Part shown: positions 45,701-54,270 of the stretch, piece by piece
How the letters are laid out: the number at the start of each line of letters is the position of its first letter
Numbering within the stretch: position 1 is the stretch's first letter
Origin: Antedon mediterranea
Taxonomy: Eukaryota; Echinodermata; Crinoidea; Comatulida; Antedonidae
DNA: 64,000 bases
Direction of reading: 5' to 3'
Assembly (NCBI RefSeq): GCF_964355755.1
Contig: NC_092672.1
Coordinates: forward strand, 27,586,501 to 27,650,500
Made by a program: the position numbers and the translations under genes
Notes under the pieces: model-generated
Databases searched by the model: none
What the model saw: the letters and a program-made list of their open reading frames with translations, nothing else
Told to the model about the DNA's origin: nothing

Positions 45701-47145
45701 TGAGGGTTTCTACGGAGCAGACTGTAAGCAAGTATGCAATTGTCCAGCAGACAATTGTGACTCAGTTGCAGGGTGCGAGATTGAATCATGTTTCCCGGGA
45801 TTTCATGGACCTCAATGCCAAGGTAGGCTAAGCTCATCAGTTGAATTGTTCCATGATGACTTGTTGTTCGTTGTACTATAAGGAATAAACTTTGCGTATA
45901 TGCTAAATATTGGAATACTCAAGTGTACTTCACTCTGCTTCCTCTCTAAAGTAAATTGATGTAGGCTTAAAAGATTGGAGGGTGAGTATAGTGAGAGTTA
46001 GGCGCTATCAAACTATCTTGATGGAAGAGGTTGAATACCGTAGACGGGATAGTTTAGACTAATAGCTAGCCAGACCTTTTAAGCTTGGGAAATACTATAC
46101 AATTTTTTTTTTGCAGAGCATGTAAACGTATCTTGTACAAATGGTACTTTTGGACGTCTTTGTAATCAACATTGCCATTGTCAAAATTCAGATTCCTGTT
46201 ATAGCAACGGCACATGCGCAGATGGAGTGTGTGACGAAGAATGGGGCGGTTATGATTGTCAAATAGGTAACTAACGGTTATTTTAATTTATTATTATTTA
46301 ATTTTTTTCGATAACATTTTCTTGTGAAACTTGAAAATGTCTGCATTTTTATCTTAATTAGCATTACCATACCTCGAACATGGTCCTACATTGTATGTTT
46401 CGCCAAACCGTCGAGAGATTACAGTCAGCTGGTTTGATTGGGTATTTGGTCGGGATTTCGGAAATGGTCCAGTCGTATCCTATGAAGTATTATACAAGGA
46501 CTCTATCAACGGGAACTACACAACGACTGGAGTTACAACAACTACTAAGTTTATATTGAATAAACTGAAACCAGGAAAACAGTATAACGTTGCTATTAAA
46601 TGTCTAAAGGATGTTGATGGACAGATGACGTCTGGACCATTAAGTCCAGCAAGTGCTGTCTCAACCTGTAAATTATCAGGTAAAATACTACATGTAGACG
46701 TGTACTAAGTTAGTTTACTAGACGCATGACAGCCGTTCACAACTGGATATATACGCATAATAATGGTCATTTATTTGAGAACCACGTTTCTGATTGTATA
46801 GTATAGAAAATAGTAATACAGTACATAGATATAACATTCCCATTGTAATTAAAATTGCCTTCGTCAGGAAAATAAATCACATTGACGTTCCTAACAATGT
46901 TATTCAAAACAATAAAATAAGGTCTAGCACACAATGTGGAGCTTTCGACTTGCGTTGAACGATGACCTATGAACTGTTACGTCATAATTCATCATGTGCA
47001 GAATAGGACATTTGAACGTGCTTTCTCACTCAATTTTCCAGGAGACAAACAGCGACATAATAATTGGTCTAGATTGTCGCAAATTGAACGCCTCCTAACT
47101 AATATAACGTTTACAAGAATGTTTCTTTTTATTTCAGATGTATAG
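30678..47145 (+). CDS. TIE-like: SRCR-EGF-FN3 protein with a tandemly duplicated Tie-receptor-like ectodomain, predicted secreted (21 exons)
   Basis: Exons: 30678-30756, 32115-32444, 35753-35874, 36360-36588, 37903-38001, 38429-38752, 39273-39659, 40168-40422, 41580-41711, 41809-41952, 42053-42181, 42323-42472, 42797-43114, 43551-43937, 44296-44547, 44840-44971, 45234-45377, 45694-45822, 46117-46266, 46362-46679, 47138-47145. They sum to 4218 bases, 1405 residues plus stop. Nearly all introns are phase 1. Order: signal peptide, two SRCR domains, EGF, FN3, then twice (Ig1-like, Ig2-like, four EGF, FN3). Likeness to vertebrate Tie1/Tie2 is close: MDFIVMNYSPLI opens Ig1 as MDLILINSLPLV does in Tie2, and FCLPEPLGCSC matches FCLPDPYGCSC. 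Tie receptors bind angiopoietins through these domains; here no TM or kinase is found, so a secreted or decoy role is inferred. The last tiny exon is the least certain. Confidence 0.85.
30817..31440 (+). mobile_element. LINE 3' fragment (RT C-terminus and 3' UTR)
   Basis: RT thumb/connector signature YIRPLVEYACPVWHSS, then ERVQKRALRIIYG and PFLVRLINDEY with a stop at 31232-31234. One frameshift near 30929. The 3' end carries tgaataaatatacctaaatgaatg. It is a 5'-truncated copy in intron 1. Confidence 0.85.
31441..32114. other. Intron 1 remainder
   Basis: AT-rich, no element recognised. The acceptor TTCAATGTTAG precedes 32115. Confidence 0.6.
32115..32444 (+). CDS. TIE-like: SRCR domain 1 exon
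   Basis: A whole SRCR domain in one 330-bp exon: VRLVDGTDFGNGKLQ, TEVVCRQLGFQGA, YNCQGTETRLSSCPEE, SCDYVFIKC. Six cysteines. The paralogue exon at 56222-56551 has the same length and phase. Confidence 0.93.
32954..35531 (+). mobile_element. LINE retrotransposon, 5'-truncated, with poly-A tail
   Basis: It begins inside the endonuclease (FIIMGDLNR, ASDHNCILLS). The reverse transcriptase follows with LTDFSKAFDCVDH (motif A), CGIPQGTLLGPMIF (motif B) and YVDD (motif C). A single-base frameshift at about 34535-34550 splits it into 531- and 238-codon frames just before YVDD. The 3' UTR ends in A16 at 35516-35531. It lies sense in intron 2; the long frame suggests a recent insertion. Confidence 0.93.
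35753..35874 (+). CDS. TIE-like: SRCR domain 2, first half
   Basis: FRLVGGGSVNQGRVEFW, then WTESEAK. Donor GTTAGC at 35875, phase 0; the domain continues in the next exon. Confidence 0.92.
36360..36588 (+). CDS. TIE-like: SRCR domain 2, second half
   Basis: VLCRQLGYIDGAISFG, CSGWEPTLGDCSE, HDVSVKCHP. The donor is GTATGT at 36589, chosen because it restores phase 1 for the following EGF exon. Confidence 0.9.
36686..37297. repeat. Dispersed repeat, copy B (partner 14354-14790)
   Basis: Same orientation and the same two conserved blocks as copy A, with a longer, different middle (about 36893-37165). It sits in the intron after the SRCR exons. Confidence 0.75.
37903..38001 (+). CDS. TIE-like: EGF-like exon before FN3
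   Basis: ECHCFVSSECNRTTGSCPGD and CAVGWAGDFCQI: a short laminin/MEGF-type EGF, phase 1-1. Confidence 0.88.
38429..38752 (+). CDS. TIE-like: FN3 domain exon (first)
   Basis: 108 residues with the FN3 pattern: PPRMVPSGTSLSPRVNWDEF, GYSVYYID, then LPAGRIIEIGVACRI and GPLSPTVNFTTYTDG. Phase 1-1. Confidence 0.88.
39273..39659 (+). CDS. TIE-like: Cassette 1: Tie Ig1-like exon
   Basis: 387 bp, 129 residues. MDFIVMNYSPLIEL aligns by eye with the start of mature Tie2 (MDLILINSLPLV). No cysteine is seen in the domain. It has the same length as the cassette 2 exon at 43551. Confidence 0.87.
40168..40422 (+). CDS. TIE-like: Cassette 1: Ig2-like exon
   Basis: 255 bp. LRWRHNG (strand C Trp) and TKDGGIYEC (strand F). 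The strand-B cysteine is absent (RLELEVNI), so the canonical Ig disulphide cannot form. Confidence 0.87.
40441..41427 (+). mobile_element. LINE 3' fragment interrupted by a MITE
   Basis: RT C-terminal pieces LPLNPVKCAVMHV and VTEFKFIGV, then LLLPVVTYCYSMWAPF. A 221-bp MITE follows and the LINE resumes (ERKAILFI, SQTLSIFKAALTKH across frames). It ends in (ATT)n at 41403-41425. Several frameshifts. Confidence 0.8.
40844..41064. mobile_element. Palindromic MITE nested in the LINE fragment
   Basis: Inverted ends GGCGCCGTATGGGACATTGC and its near complement (ending ggcgcc at 41064) pair over ~100 bp. Inside are ~20-bp iterations of acaaaattcattttgtc. No target duplication recognised. Confidence 0.85.
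41580..41711 (+). CDS. TIE-like: Cassette 1: EGF 1
   Basis: 132 bp. CPVCYNGGVCHTINGTCLC and PSGFMGDDC match Tie EGF1 (NNGVCH..TGECICPPGFMG). Confidence 0.92.
41809..41952 (+). CDS. TIE-like: Cassette 1: EGF 2
   Basis: 144 bp. NNWGRSCSEIC and FCLPEPLGCSCMAGFKGPDC; the FCLP.P.GCSC string is a close match to Tie2 EGF2. Confidence 0.93.
42053..42181 (+). CDS. TIE-like: Cassette 1: EGF 3
   Basis: 129 bp. CPYGTFGADCKSLCHC, ACDRSMGC, CDEGFSGPQC. Resembles Tie EGF3 (GFYGPDCK..C.C...CDR..GC). Confidence 0.92.
42323..42472 (+). CDS. TIE-like: Cassette 1: EGF 4
   Basis: 150 bp. CPDGFYGTLCQYKCHC, GCLKNGTCLFGC, GWGGEDCQF. A fourth EGF not present in vertebrate Tie. A relic of its 3' end lies at 43228. 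Confidence 0.92.
42797..43114 (+). CDS. TIE-like: Cassette 1: FN3 exon
   Basis: 318 bp, 106 residues: PPRILRSNFHSVHLEWDEW, YRLFYRY, LNPCRRYEIFIRAYR. Phase 1-1, same length as the cassette 2 FN3. Confidence 0.92.
43228..43420 (+). pseudogene. Relic of a duplicated EGF 4 exon end and its intron
   Basis: gaaggttggggtggcgagg...tttggtaa repeats the end and donor of exon 42323-42472. The following sequence (tgcacac, ttcaacagcgagtaa, acttgycaa) repeats the start of the next intron. Only the final ~33 exon bases survive. Confidence 0.8.
43551..43937 (+). CDS. TIE-like: Cassette 2: Tie Ig1-like exon
   Basis: 387 bp, the same as exon 39273-39659. VTLMVHPAVVDVYN at the start; WFDGSPYPGSHVLP and ADILGIWALPS later. 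One cysteine. Confidence 0.87.
44296..44547 (+). CDS. TIE-like: Cassette 2: Ig2-like exon
   Basis: 252 bp. LRWRYNGGNGIKEWKDKG and TKDSGIYEC. The strand-B Cys is again absent (RIVLSVTT), as in cassette 1. Confidence 0.9.
44840..44971 (+). CDS. TIE-like: Cassette 2: EGF 1
   Basis: 132 bp. CPLGKYGPDCTLNC, CYNGGICDAQTSLCVC, GFTGNDC. Confidence 0.93.
45234..45377 (+). CDS. TIE-like: Cassette 2: EGF 2
   Basis: 144 bp. GYWGEDCSLNC and FCPASPLGCACLPGFHGHDC; same spacing as cassette 1 EGF 2. Confidence 0.93.
45694..45822 (+). CDS. TIE-like: Cassette 2: EGF 3
   Basis: 129 bp. CSEGFYGADCKQVCNC, NCDSVAGC, CFPGFHGPQC. Confidence 0.93.
46117..46266 (+). CDS. TIE-like: Cassette 2: EGF 4
   Basis: 150 bp. 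CTNGTFGRLCNQHCHC, SCYSNGTCADGVC, EEWGGYDCQI. Confidence 0.93.
46362..46679 (+). CDS. TIE-like: Cassette 2: FN3 exon
   Basis: 318 bp: LYVSPNRREITVSWFDWVF, VVSYEVLYKD, LNKLKPGKQYNVAIKCL. Donor GTAAAA at 46680; read-through would stop at 46706-46708. Confidence 0.92.
47138..47145 (+). CDS. TIE-like: Putative terminal exon with stop codon
   Basis: A strong acceptor (TTTCTTTTTATTTCAG) at 47122-47137 joins in phase 1 to give D-V-stop. A polyadenylation hexamer follows at 47271. No TM or kinase exon was seen before the next gene starts at 54.1 kb. Plausible but unproven. Confidence 0.4.
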
Positions 47146-47270
47146 ACAAAAAGAAGCCAAAATCTTGTTATGTCTTTGAAAACTTCCTTAAGCCCATGTG
47201 CCATTAAGTGTTTAATTAATTATAGTAGTAAGCAGCCGTAGCAGGCTAAATATAACAATAATAAGTTTAC

Positions 47271-47276
47271 AATAAA
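47271..47276 (+). terminator. Polyadenylation signal AATAAA
   Basis: AATAAA followed by AATAAAT about 130 bp after the putative last exon of the Tie-like gene. Such hexamers are common in AT-rich DNA, so position is the only support. Confidence 0.35.
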
Positions 47277-48092
47277 AAATAAATCAGCTCTTTAGAACAA
47301 TATAACAGAATAATATCTAAATCAGGAGAAAGAAAGTTTTAATTACTGATCTAGTCGTCTATACTCAACGGAAATAAATTACATAATGCCTATAGGACTA
47401 AATAGGCCTAAGTCACAGATAAGTAAAAGTAATTAACGTATTACGTTAGGTTGTTAAATTGCAGCACTATTGCTTCACTGAACTTAACTACCCTATATAG
47501 ATTAACAAAGTATTTAAAAAACACAAGTTTTCAAAACCAGAGAACGTTGTAGTAGTACAATGCTCACATTATAATCTTATATAATTTTATAGTTAATAGT
47601 ATAACGAAATTAATATTATAATATCATTTATAGAATGAAATAAATTTCTCTGCATTATCGGCGTTCTTTTAAAGTATTTTTTACTGATGGCAGGTAACGG
47701 GGTAGTGCCAACACAGATGTACGCTTAGGTATTAAAATGGAGTGAGTTGTATCACTTGTAATATTGTACTTACTAATATTCCATCAGACTGCATCTCCCG
47801 CCTTCCTTTTTCGTATAAATCACAACGTATTTCAAGTAGTGAATGGGATAATTCGATAACAAAAACACTTGCTAGAACATAGTTTGTAAGTATACCAAAT
47901 GATACATATTCTTTGGTATGCCATACTCAAGCAGCAAATCAATCCACTTGCATTGTACACATGTGTATGTGCAAATGATTTGCATATTAATTGTGTTATA
48001 ACGAAGAAAATTACAACACGTGATGATGGATATGGAATATTCACGGTAATGATAACGATAATGATGACAATGATAATGATTATGTTGAATAT

Positions 48093-48180
48093 AAGGCTTG
48101 GTTCCCACTAGAGACGAAACCCACCGACGTCGGTTGTTTTTCTACGTCCTTGCGTTGCGACTCTAGTGTAAACCACGCTT
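48093..48180. mobile_element. MITE with GGTTCCCACTAG ends, short copy
   Basis: Left end aaggcttggttcccactag pairs with right end ctagtgtaaaccacgctt. The interior is tacgtccttgcgttgcga. A related element follows at 48281, and a matching right end (attctagtgtgaaccacgct) lies at about 11372. Confidence 0.75.
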
Positions 48181-48280
48181 AAATGATGTTAATGATATTA
48201 GGATGATTGTGATATGAAGACTGATGATTATGACGACGATAAGGATTTGGAATTGGAATTGTTTGGCTTTGGTAAAATTG

Positions 48281-48436
48281 AAGCCTGGTTCCCACTAGGG
48301 CGCAACGCAAGAACGTAAAGGCAACGCAAGCGTGTTGACTAATGGCAAGCGACAGTTCGAATAATCCATCGCTTGTGATTGGTCAACTCACGCTGCGTTA
48401 CGTCCTTGTGTCGCGTCTCTTGTGGCAACCAAGCTT
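48281..48436. mobile_element. MITE with GGTTCCCACTAG ends, long copy
   Basis: aagcctggttcccactag...ctcttgtggcaaccaagctt, with internal pairing (gcaacgcaag against cttgtgtcgcg). Same family as 48093-48180. Confidence 0.75.
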
Positions 48437-48812
48437 AAACATGGTATCACTTTTTCGACGTTGGTATTGCCTTCACACATCCTTGATTCGCGCTAACAGG
48501 CCTATTACTATTATGTTTAGTTCGTTTTTCGAGTGTCCAATTAATTATAGGTGTCTGTGAACAGGGATTAGACTTGTCCCAGTTTGGTATTTATAATCTT
48601 TGTTATGCTAGTCCAGCCATCGGCGTTTCTATTTTAGTCTGGAAATATTAATTATTGTATTTGTGAGCTCAAGTATTATACGTATGAAACGCCATAAGTG
48701 CCAAAATATTTATCTTTTTTGCTAATGCATTCGAAATAACCAAGACTAAATAGTAGGGATGTCTCAAAGGAGGGTTGCTAATAATATACTGCCTGTTGTT
48801 ATTCTGTTTTTA

Positions 48813-48860
48813 TACCTCAAGTCTTTGATCATATCCATACACCGCGTTTCGATTGACAAC
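48813..48860 (-). pseudogene. Fragment of a Gfo/Idh/MocA exon end
   Basis: The minus strand reads VNRNAVYGYDQRLEV followed by GTATAA, matching the end of oxidoreductase exon 5 (NRNAYYGYDQRLEV, donor GTAAGG). The similarity stops at about 48 bp, so this is a relic or the only recognisable end of a diverged exon. Confidence 0.6.
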
Positions 48861-50639
48861 AACATGCGCCGGACAGTTTCCGCTTCGCCACAGGTCCTGT
48901 CGACGGACCTGCACAAGCACTCTTTTCCGCCAGGTGACGTACAAAAGCTGACTTGCGCGAAGCGCCATGTTCTGACGATTTTACTAAAAATAGGCCTATG
49001 GAGAAAATGTCACCCTTTATTATGCTATTACCTCAGTTTTCATATTATCTAAAATATACATTTTTAATACAATTATAATAACGTGAGAGTGCCATTTCCG
49101 ACCATCTAAGTGTCATATTTTCAAAATCGCCAAAACTCAGTCCCAACCATGGTGGAGGTTGGATTCCCTACAATTGCGCCCCTCCCATTTTCACAAAATC
49201 CTGGATGATTGTGAAGAACTCGGTATTGTTGAAAGAAACCACTTATCTACAGGCATACCACGTATTAACAGAGTCATTTATGTTCTGCAAATCAAAAAAC
49301 ATTTAAGGTATGTTCATTTTGAAACCCGGATTCGATGAGGTAGGTGGAAAACCTCGGTGGCGACTGGAAAAGGGAGCCCAATCACCACACAAGAGCTGAC
49401 GAAGTCTTGCTGACAGCTAGAAAAACCTGTCTCGATTCGCGTTATTTTACTGGTTTATAATTCATGAACTATCTACCTCATTACTTAATCTAAACCAGGT
49501 AATATTGTTTTCACAATCCGGAATATGTTGTATGTGTTGTATTTGTTTGAGTGTCCACAAACAAAACTGCCGAATTTCAAAATTTGTATTCACTTGCTAC
49601 CTGACCATGGGCTTTGTGAACTTTCAAAAGTCATAACGTCACATTTTACGTAGGCACAATATAATAATGCGTTAAAAGCACACTTAACGTTTAGTAGGCC
49701 TGTTAAGTGACCCAATCCTTCAAATTGTGATAACATTCTGAAACTTTGCACAGTTATTCATTAGGGTGTCAAAAATATGAAATGGAAGGGTTGCACAGAA
49801 TTTGGTCAGGGGAAAGCCGCCATTTTGGATTTCAAAATGGCGGACCCAAATTGTTCACTTTTCAGGTATATCTCTGCTAAATAGGCACATAGAGTTCTGA
49901 ATTTAGGTGCAAATTATATGGTAATGGGGTAACCCAACATATTGGTATAACTAACATTTTAATTGCATGGCGGCCATTTTGGATTTCAAAATGGCGGACT
50001 TCAAATTTTCACTTTTTAGGTATTTTCTCTGCAAAAGAGGCACCTAGTGTTCTGATTTTAGGTCCAAATTATATGGTAGTGGGGTCACCAAACATACTGG
50101 TATAACTAACATTTTGATTCCATTGCGGCCATGTTGGATTTCAAAATGGCGGATTTCAAATTTCCATTTTTCAGGTATATCTCTGCTAAAAAGGCACCTA
50201 GAGTTCTGATTTTAGGTGCAAATTATATGTTAATGGGGTCACCAAACATATTGGTACAGTATAACTAACATTTTGATTGCACACGGCGGCCATTTTGGAT
50301 TTCAAAATGGCGGACTTCAAATTTTCACTTTTCAGGTATCTCTGCTAAAAAGGTACACAGAGTTCTGATTTTAGGTGCCAATTATATGGTAATGGGTCAC
50401 CAAACATATTGGCATTTAACTGACATTTTTATTGCATGGCGGTCATTTTGAATAGTACGGTACCTACAGTTATAATTTTAGGTACAAAGTATAATATAGT
50501 ATTGAGGTCAACAAACATATTAGTATAACGTCATTGATTGCATGGCGGCTATTTTGAATGTAGCTCAACCCGTATGGCTTTACACTATTTGTTTATGTTC
50601 ATAATTACATGCATTTAACACGGACACTTATTGTAGGTC

Positions 50640-51685
50640 ACATTTTCCCTGGCAACCACACAGCTCTGTACATCGTAAATCACTCTTTCTGCATTTACAG
50701 CATCCAAGATCACAGTCAGTGTGTCCAAAGCGAATTAAAACCTTTGTGACATCTGAAAGTTCTCCAAGCAATGAACTCCAAGCTGGACTAAATTTGTTGC
50801 CCTCCTTCCTCTATCCCCAGTTCGCTGGGTCCTGTTCAACCCTGAATGCATCTAGACAGTCGTACCACTTCCTGGCTTCCGTTACACATGTTCTCTTAAT
50901 GCCGCAGATGTTGAGGGATATTTTCAATAGGCTTTTTCTTGTTGTAAAAAGATATCGTATTGCATCATTAAATGTTCTGCAGTAGACATAGTTACAACAA
51001 ACTGTTCTAGATAATCTGTGTCTGTTTCACTAACATGCCCTGCAGACAATGACATCCTCTCAAAAATTGGAATGAAAGAACAAGTAAGCGGCTGATGCTT
51101 GTGATCCAAGAGAAGAAGCAATCTCGTGTATTAAGATGTACTTCAAGTGCTTCCCCACTCCTAACTCGATCAGAAGCTTGTGGATGCCAGGTATTCTGTG
51201 GAAAGCTGACAACAACATCACTGTGTACAGTCTTGACAATGCGTGGACAATTTCAGCGGCAAGTTTAACGTGAACAAACATACGTTCATCTGCCTCTTCT
51301 ATGTTACATGGCATCAGCGATTGTATATTTACTGGTTTGTTACAGCTCTGTCTCCCAAAGACCCTACAAACATTCCGTGATTTGTGCCAATGTTCTCTAC
51401 TACTTCAGTTACAATAAATGAAAACAACTCTGATTTGTTGTCATCAAATCTAAAAAATGTGGTCCAATTGTTGGGCATGCTCCCGCTGGCTTTAACGACC
51501 CTCCTTACACCAGAAACGTGGTTTGAACGCGTACCAGACTTTAAACTGTCATTAAAGTATCTATCGAAAAACAAATCTAGTTGTGTCACTGATCGAAGTT
51601 GACACAAATCACGGAATGTTTGTAGGGTCTCTAGGAGACAGAACTGCAACAAACCAGTCTGTAAATATACAACTGCTGATGCCAT
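50640..51685 (-). pseudogene. EEAD-type transposon protein, left arm copy
   Basis: Minus strand, in order: FDRYFNDSLKSGTR, NNWTTFFRFDDNKSELFSF, PCNIEEADERMFVHV, ALSRLYTVMLLSAFHRIPG, ILIHEIASSLG, then farther on a Cys-rich end (HTDCDLGCCKCRKSDLRC, TELCGCQGKC). The VDTD segment is lost by deletion. Frames are broken between 51060 and 50740. Confidence 0.72.
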
Positions 51686-52520
51686 GTAACATAGAGGCAG
51701 ATGAATGTATGTTTGTTCATGTTAAACATGCCGCTGAAATTTTTCCGCGCATTCTTGTCAAGACTGTAGACAGTGATGTTATTGTTATTGCATTGTCAGC
51801 TTTCCACAGAATACCAGGATCCACGAGCTTTGGATCGAGTTTGGAGTGGGGAAGCACATCCCAATACACGAGATTGTTTCTTCTCTTGGACCACAAGCAT
51901 CAGCCGCTTACTTGTTCTTTCATTCCTTTAGCGGTTGTGATACAACTTCATCTGTTCAAGGAAAAGGTAAAGCTACATTTAACGAGACTTGGAAAAAGAT
52001 GCCATGAATGACTTCAGTTTTCGATAGGATGTCATTGTCTGTAAGGTAAAGTGTCGAGACCTAAGCTAATGATAATGGCCGTGGTGCCCATCTCCATTTC
52101 TTTAGCGTTTGAGCCAGACTCCACTAAGTGTGTATGTTTGTGGGGGTACGCCACTCCTCCCGCACAAACGATTTACCTTCCCAGTACTTTTTACATACCG
52201 GTACCCATTTCTATCATCTGGGTGGGGAGGAACAATGTGGATAAAGAATCTTGCTTAAGGACTCAACACTGCAGTGACCGACCGAGCTTGAACCAGCAAC
52301 CTCTTGATTGCAAGTCCAATGCTCTAACCACTGCGCCACAGTGCTCCACACTCCATTGTCTGTAGGGGATGTTAGTGAAACAGTTCATTGCTGGAACTTT
52401 CAGATGTCACAAAGGTTTTAATTCGCTGTGGACACACCGACTGTGATCTTGGATGCTGTAAACGCAGAAAGAGTGATTTACGATGTACAGAGCTGTGTGG
52501 TTGCCAGGGAAAATGTGACC
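51602..52520 (+). pseudogene. EEAD-type transposon protein, right arm copy
   Basis: Plus strand: PCNIEADECMFVHVKHAAE, then ILVKTVDSDVIVIALSAFHR, which keeps the VD(S/T)DV motif missing from the left copy. A SINE at 52044-52353 splits it from the Cys-rich end (52415-52515, LIRCGHTDCDLGCCKRRK). One Glu of EEAD is deleted. Confidence 0.72.
52033..52364 (-). mobile_element. tRNA-derived SINE with target duplication
   Basis: The minus-strand head has an A box (TGGCGCAGTGG) and a B box (GGTTCAAGCTC) with the expected spacing, then a ~200-bp body. The 11-bp direct repeat cattgtctgta flanks it (52033-52043 and 52354-52364). The opposite arm carries the uninterrupted site near 51040-51056. Confidence 0.9.
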
Positions 52521-53362
52521 TACAATAAGTGTCCATGTTAAATGCATGTAACTATAAACATAAACAAATAGTGTAAAGCCAGTACAATTTGAGCTACGTT
52601 CAAAATGGCCGGCGGCGGCAATGCAATCACAGACGTTATACCAATATGTTTGGTGACCCATTACCATATAATTTGCACCTAAAATCAGAACTCTGTGTAC
52701 CTTTTTAGCAGAGATATACCTGAAAAGTGAAAATTTGGGGTCCGCCATTTTGAAATCCAAAATGGCCACCATGCAATCAAAATGTTAGTTATACTATTAT
52801 TGGTGACCCCATTACCATATAATTTGCACCTAAAATCAGAACTCTAGGTGCCTTTTTAGCAGAGATATACCTGAAAAGTGAAAATTTGAAGTCCGCAATT
52901 TTGAAATCCAACATGGCTGCCATGCAATCAAAATGTTAGTTGTACCAATATTTTTGGTGACCCCACTACCATATAATTTGCACCTAAAATCAGAACTCTA
53001 GGTGCCTTTTTAGCAGAGATATACCTGAAAAGTGAAAATTTGGGGTCCGCCATTTTGAAATCAAACATGGCCGCCATGCAATCAAAATGTTAGTTATACC
53101 AATATGTTTGGTGACCCCACTACCATATAATTTGCACCTAAAATCAGAACTCTAGGTGCCTTTTTAGCAGAGATATACCTGAAAAGTGAAAATTTGGGGT
53201 CTGCCATTTTGAAATCCAAAAAGGCGGCTTTCCCCTGACCAAATTTTGTGCAACCCTTCCATTTCATGTTTTTGACACACTAATGAATAACTGTGCAAAG
53301 TTTCAAAATATTATCACAATTTGAAGGATTTGCCTAAAATATGCACCTTAACATGCCTACTA

Positions 53363-54128
53363 GTTTAACAAAATGACTAAACAAATAGTATAGTTTATTA
53401 CGAAACAAATCAAAATGAAACGTGTTCTAAGTACATATAAGGGCGTTTTTTTATTAAAACCTAAAATACTACAAATGCAAAAAGACAACTGTACAAACAA
53501 ATAATATTGCATCCATAAATTTAACCTCATTGACGGAGGTAATAAAGGTCTTACAATCAAGGAAGCATGTTTTGCAAATATGATTTAAGAATATGGATCC
53601 AGTCATAGGTTCAACCAGTACTGTTAGTATTCTCACAGCCAAACATCAAAGGTCTAGGTTACGAGCCCGAGTTACATAATTGTACAACTCATAATTATTA
53701 GTTTCGTCTGTGATGATGATTTTCTCAAGACTTTGATCATCCCGCTTTTTCACATGAGTAGGGATACCGGTCACTTTCGCTTATACCGAATCTGGTTTAC
53801 GTTTTCAATACGGAAATTACCTTTAATGTAAATGTTTGTATTAAAAAGCCAAACATTTTACCAAAGTTCTGTCAACCATTGCAATAAACAGGACAATTAA
53901 CAGTGTAGTTATATTAACAGGAACAAATCAATACTCTAATGGTCCTACTTAAATTCAATATTGGATAACAATAAGTTTAAGATGTACTTCATAAATTCGT
54001 GATAAAATAAAGTCAACATTTAATATAGACATAATACCTATGAGAACACTAAACACTTGATTAAAGCAGCCGGGCGTATAACTACAAGTATTGTATTCAA
54101 ATTTAGTGTGAATTTGCAACAAGAGCTG
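53363..54128. other. Upstream region of the second Tie-like gene
   Basis: AT-rich. Segments such as aatgtaaatgtttgtatta and ttaacaggaac also occur upstream of the first gene (29620, 30180), suggesting the 5' flank was duplicated with the gene. Confidence 0.55.
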
Positions 54129-54136
54129 TATAAATA
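54129..54136 (+). promoter_or_regulatory. TATA box of the second SRCR/Tie-like gene
   Basis: TATAAATA lies 81 bp before the ATG at 54210, within the block conserved with 30548-30655. Confidence 0.7.
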
Positions 54137-54209
54137 CACCACGCCCACAGTATAATTTACAGTAAGAGTTAGGCTGCCGCCGCATCTACAATCAACAGTA
54201 ACAAAAGTT

Positions 54210-54270
54210 ATGTATTTTACATTGCATATTTTTGTGTTTGCTCTCTTAGTCAGTTGGGAAACAATTAGTG
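54210..54270 (+). CDS. Signal-peptide exon of the paralogue
   Basis: MYFTLHIFVFALLVSWETIS, donor GTGAGT at 54271, phase 1. Confidence 0.78.

Larger units (their letters stand above)
47277..49691. other. Intergenic DNA between the two Tie-like genes
   Basis: No exon recognised. It contains two MITE-like elements (48093, 48281) and a short dehydrogenase-like fragment (48813-48860). 48020-48090 is rich in TGATAA/ATGATG. Confidence 0.6.
49692..53362. mobile_element. Palindromic 3.7-kb DNA transposon with tandem-repeat arms
   Basis: Outer ends tagtaggcctgttaag (49692) and its near complement (about 53355) begin arms that pair almost to the centre (left to ~51390, right from ~51602). Each arm has 5-6 units of a ~155-bp repeat (cattttggatttcaaaatggcgg; 49816-50560 and 52600-53230). 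Next comes a Cys-rich coding end, then the body of an EEAD-type protein in opposite orientations. The centre (51391-51601) is single copy. Related to 23643-26105. Confidence 0.85.

Noticed and set aside
48759-49052. 97-codon plus-strand open frame
   Set aside because: It lies antisense to the dehydrogenase-like fragment and shows no domain; hydrophobic stretches are AT-composition effects.
49080-49690. Possible exon around ggtggaggttggattccc
   Set aside because: No frame with domain features and no paired splice sites.
52270-52348. Functional tRNA gene
   Set aside because: A and B boxes are present, but stems are imperfect and the unit is joined to a SINE body with a target duplication.
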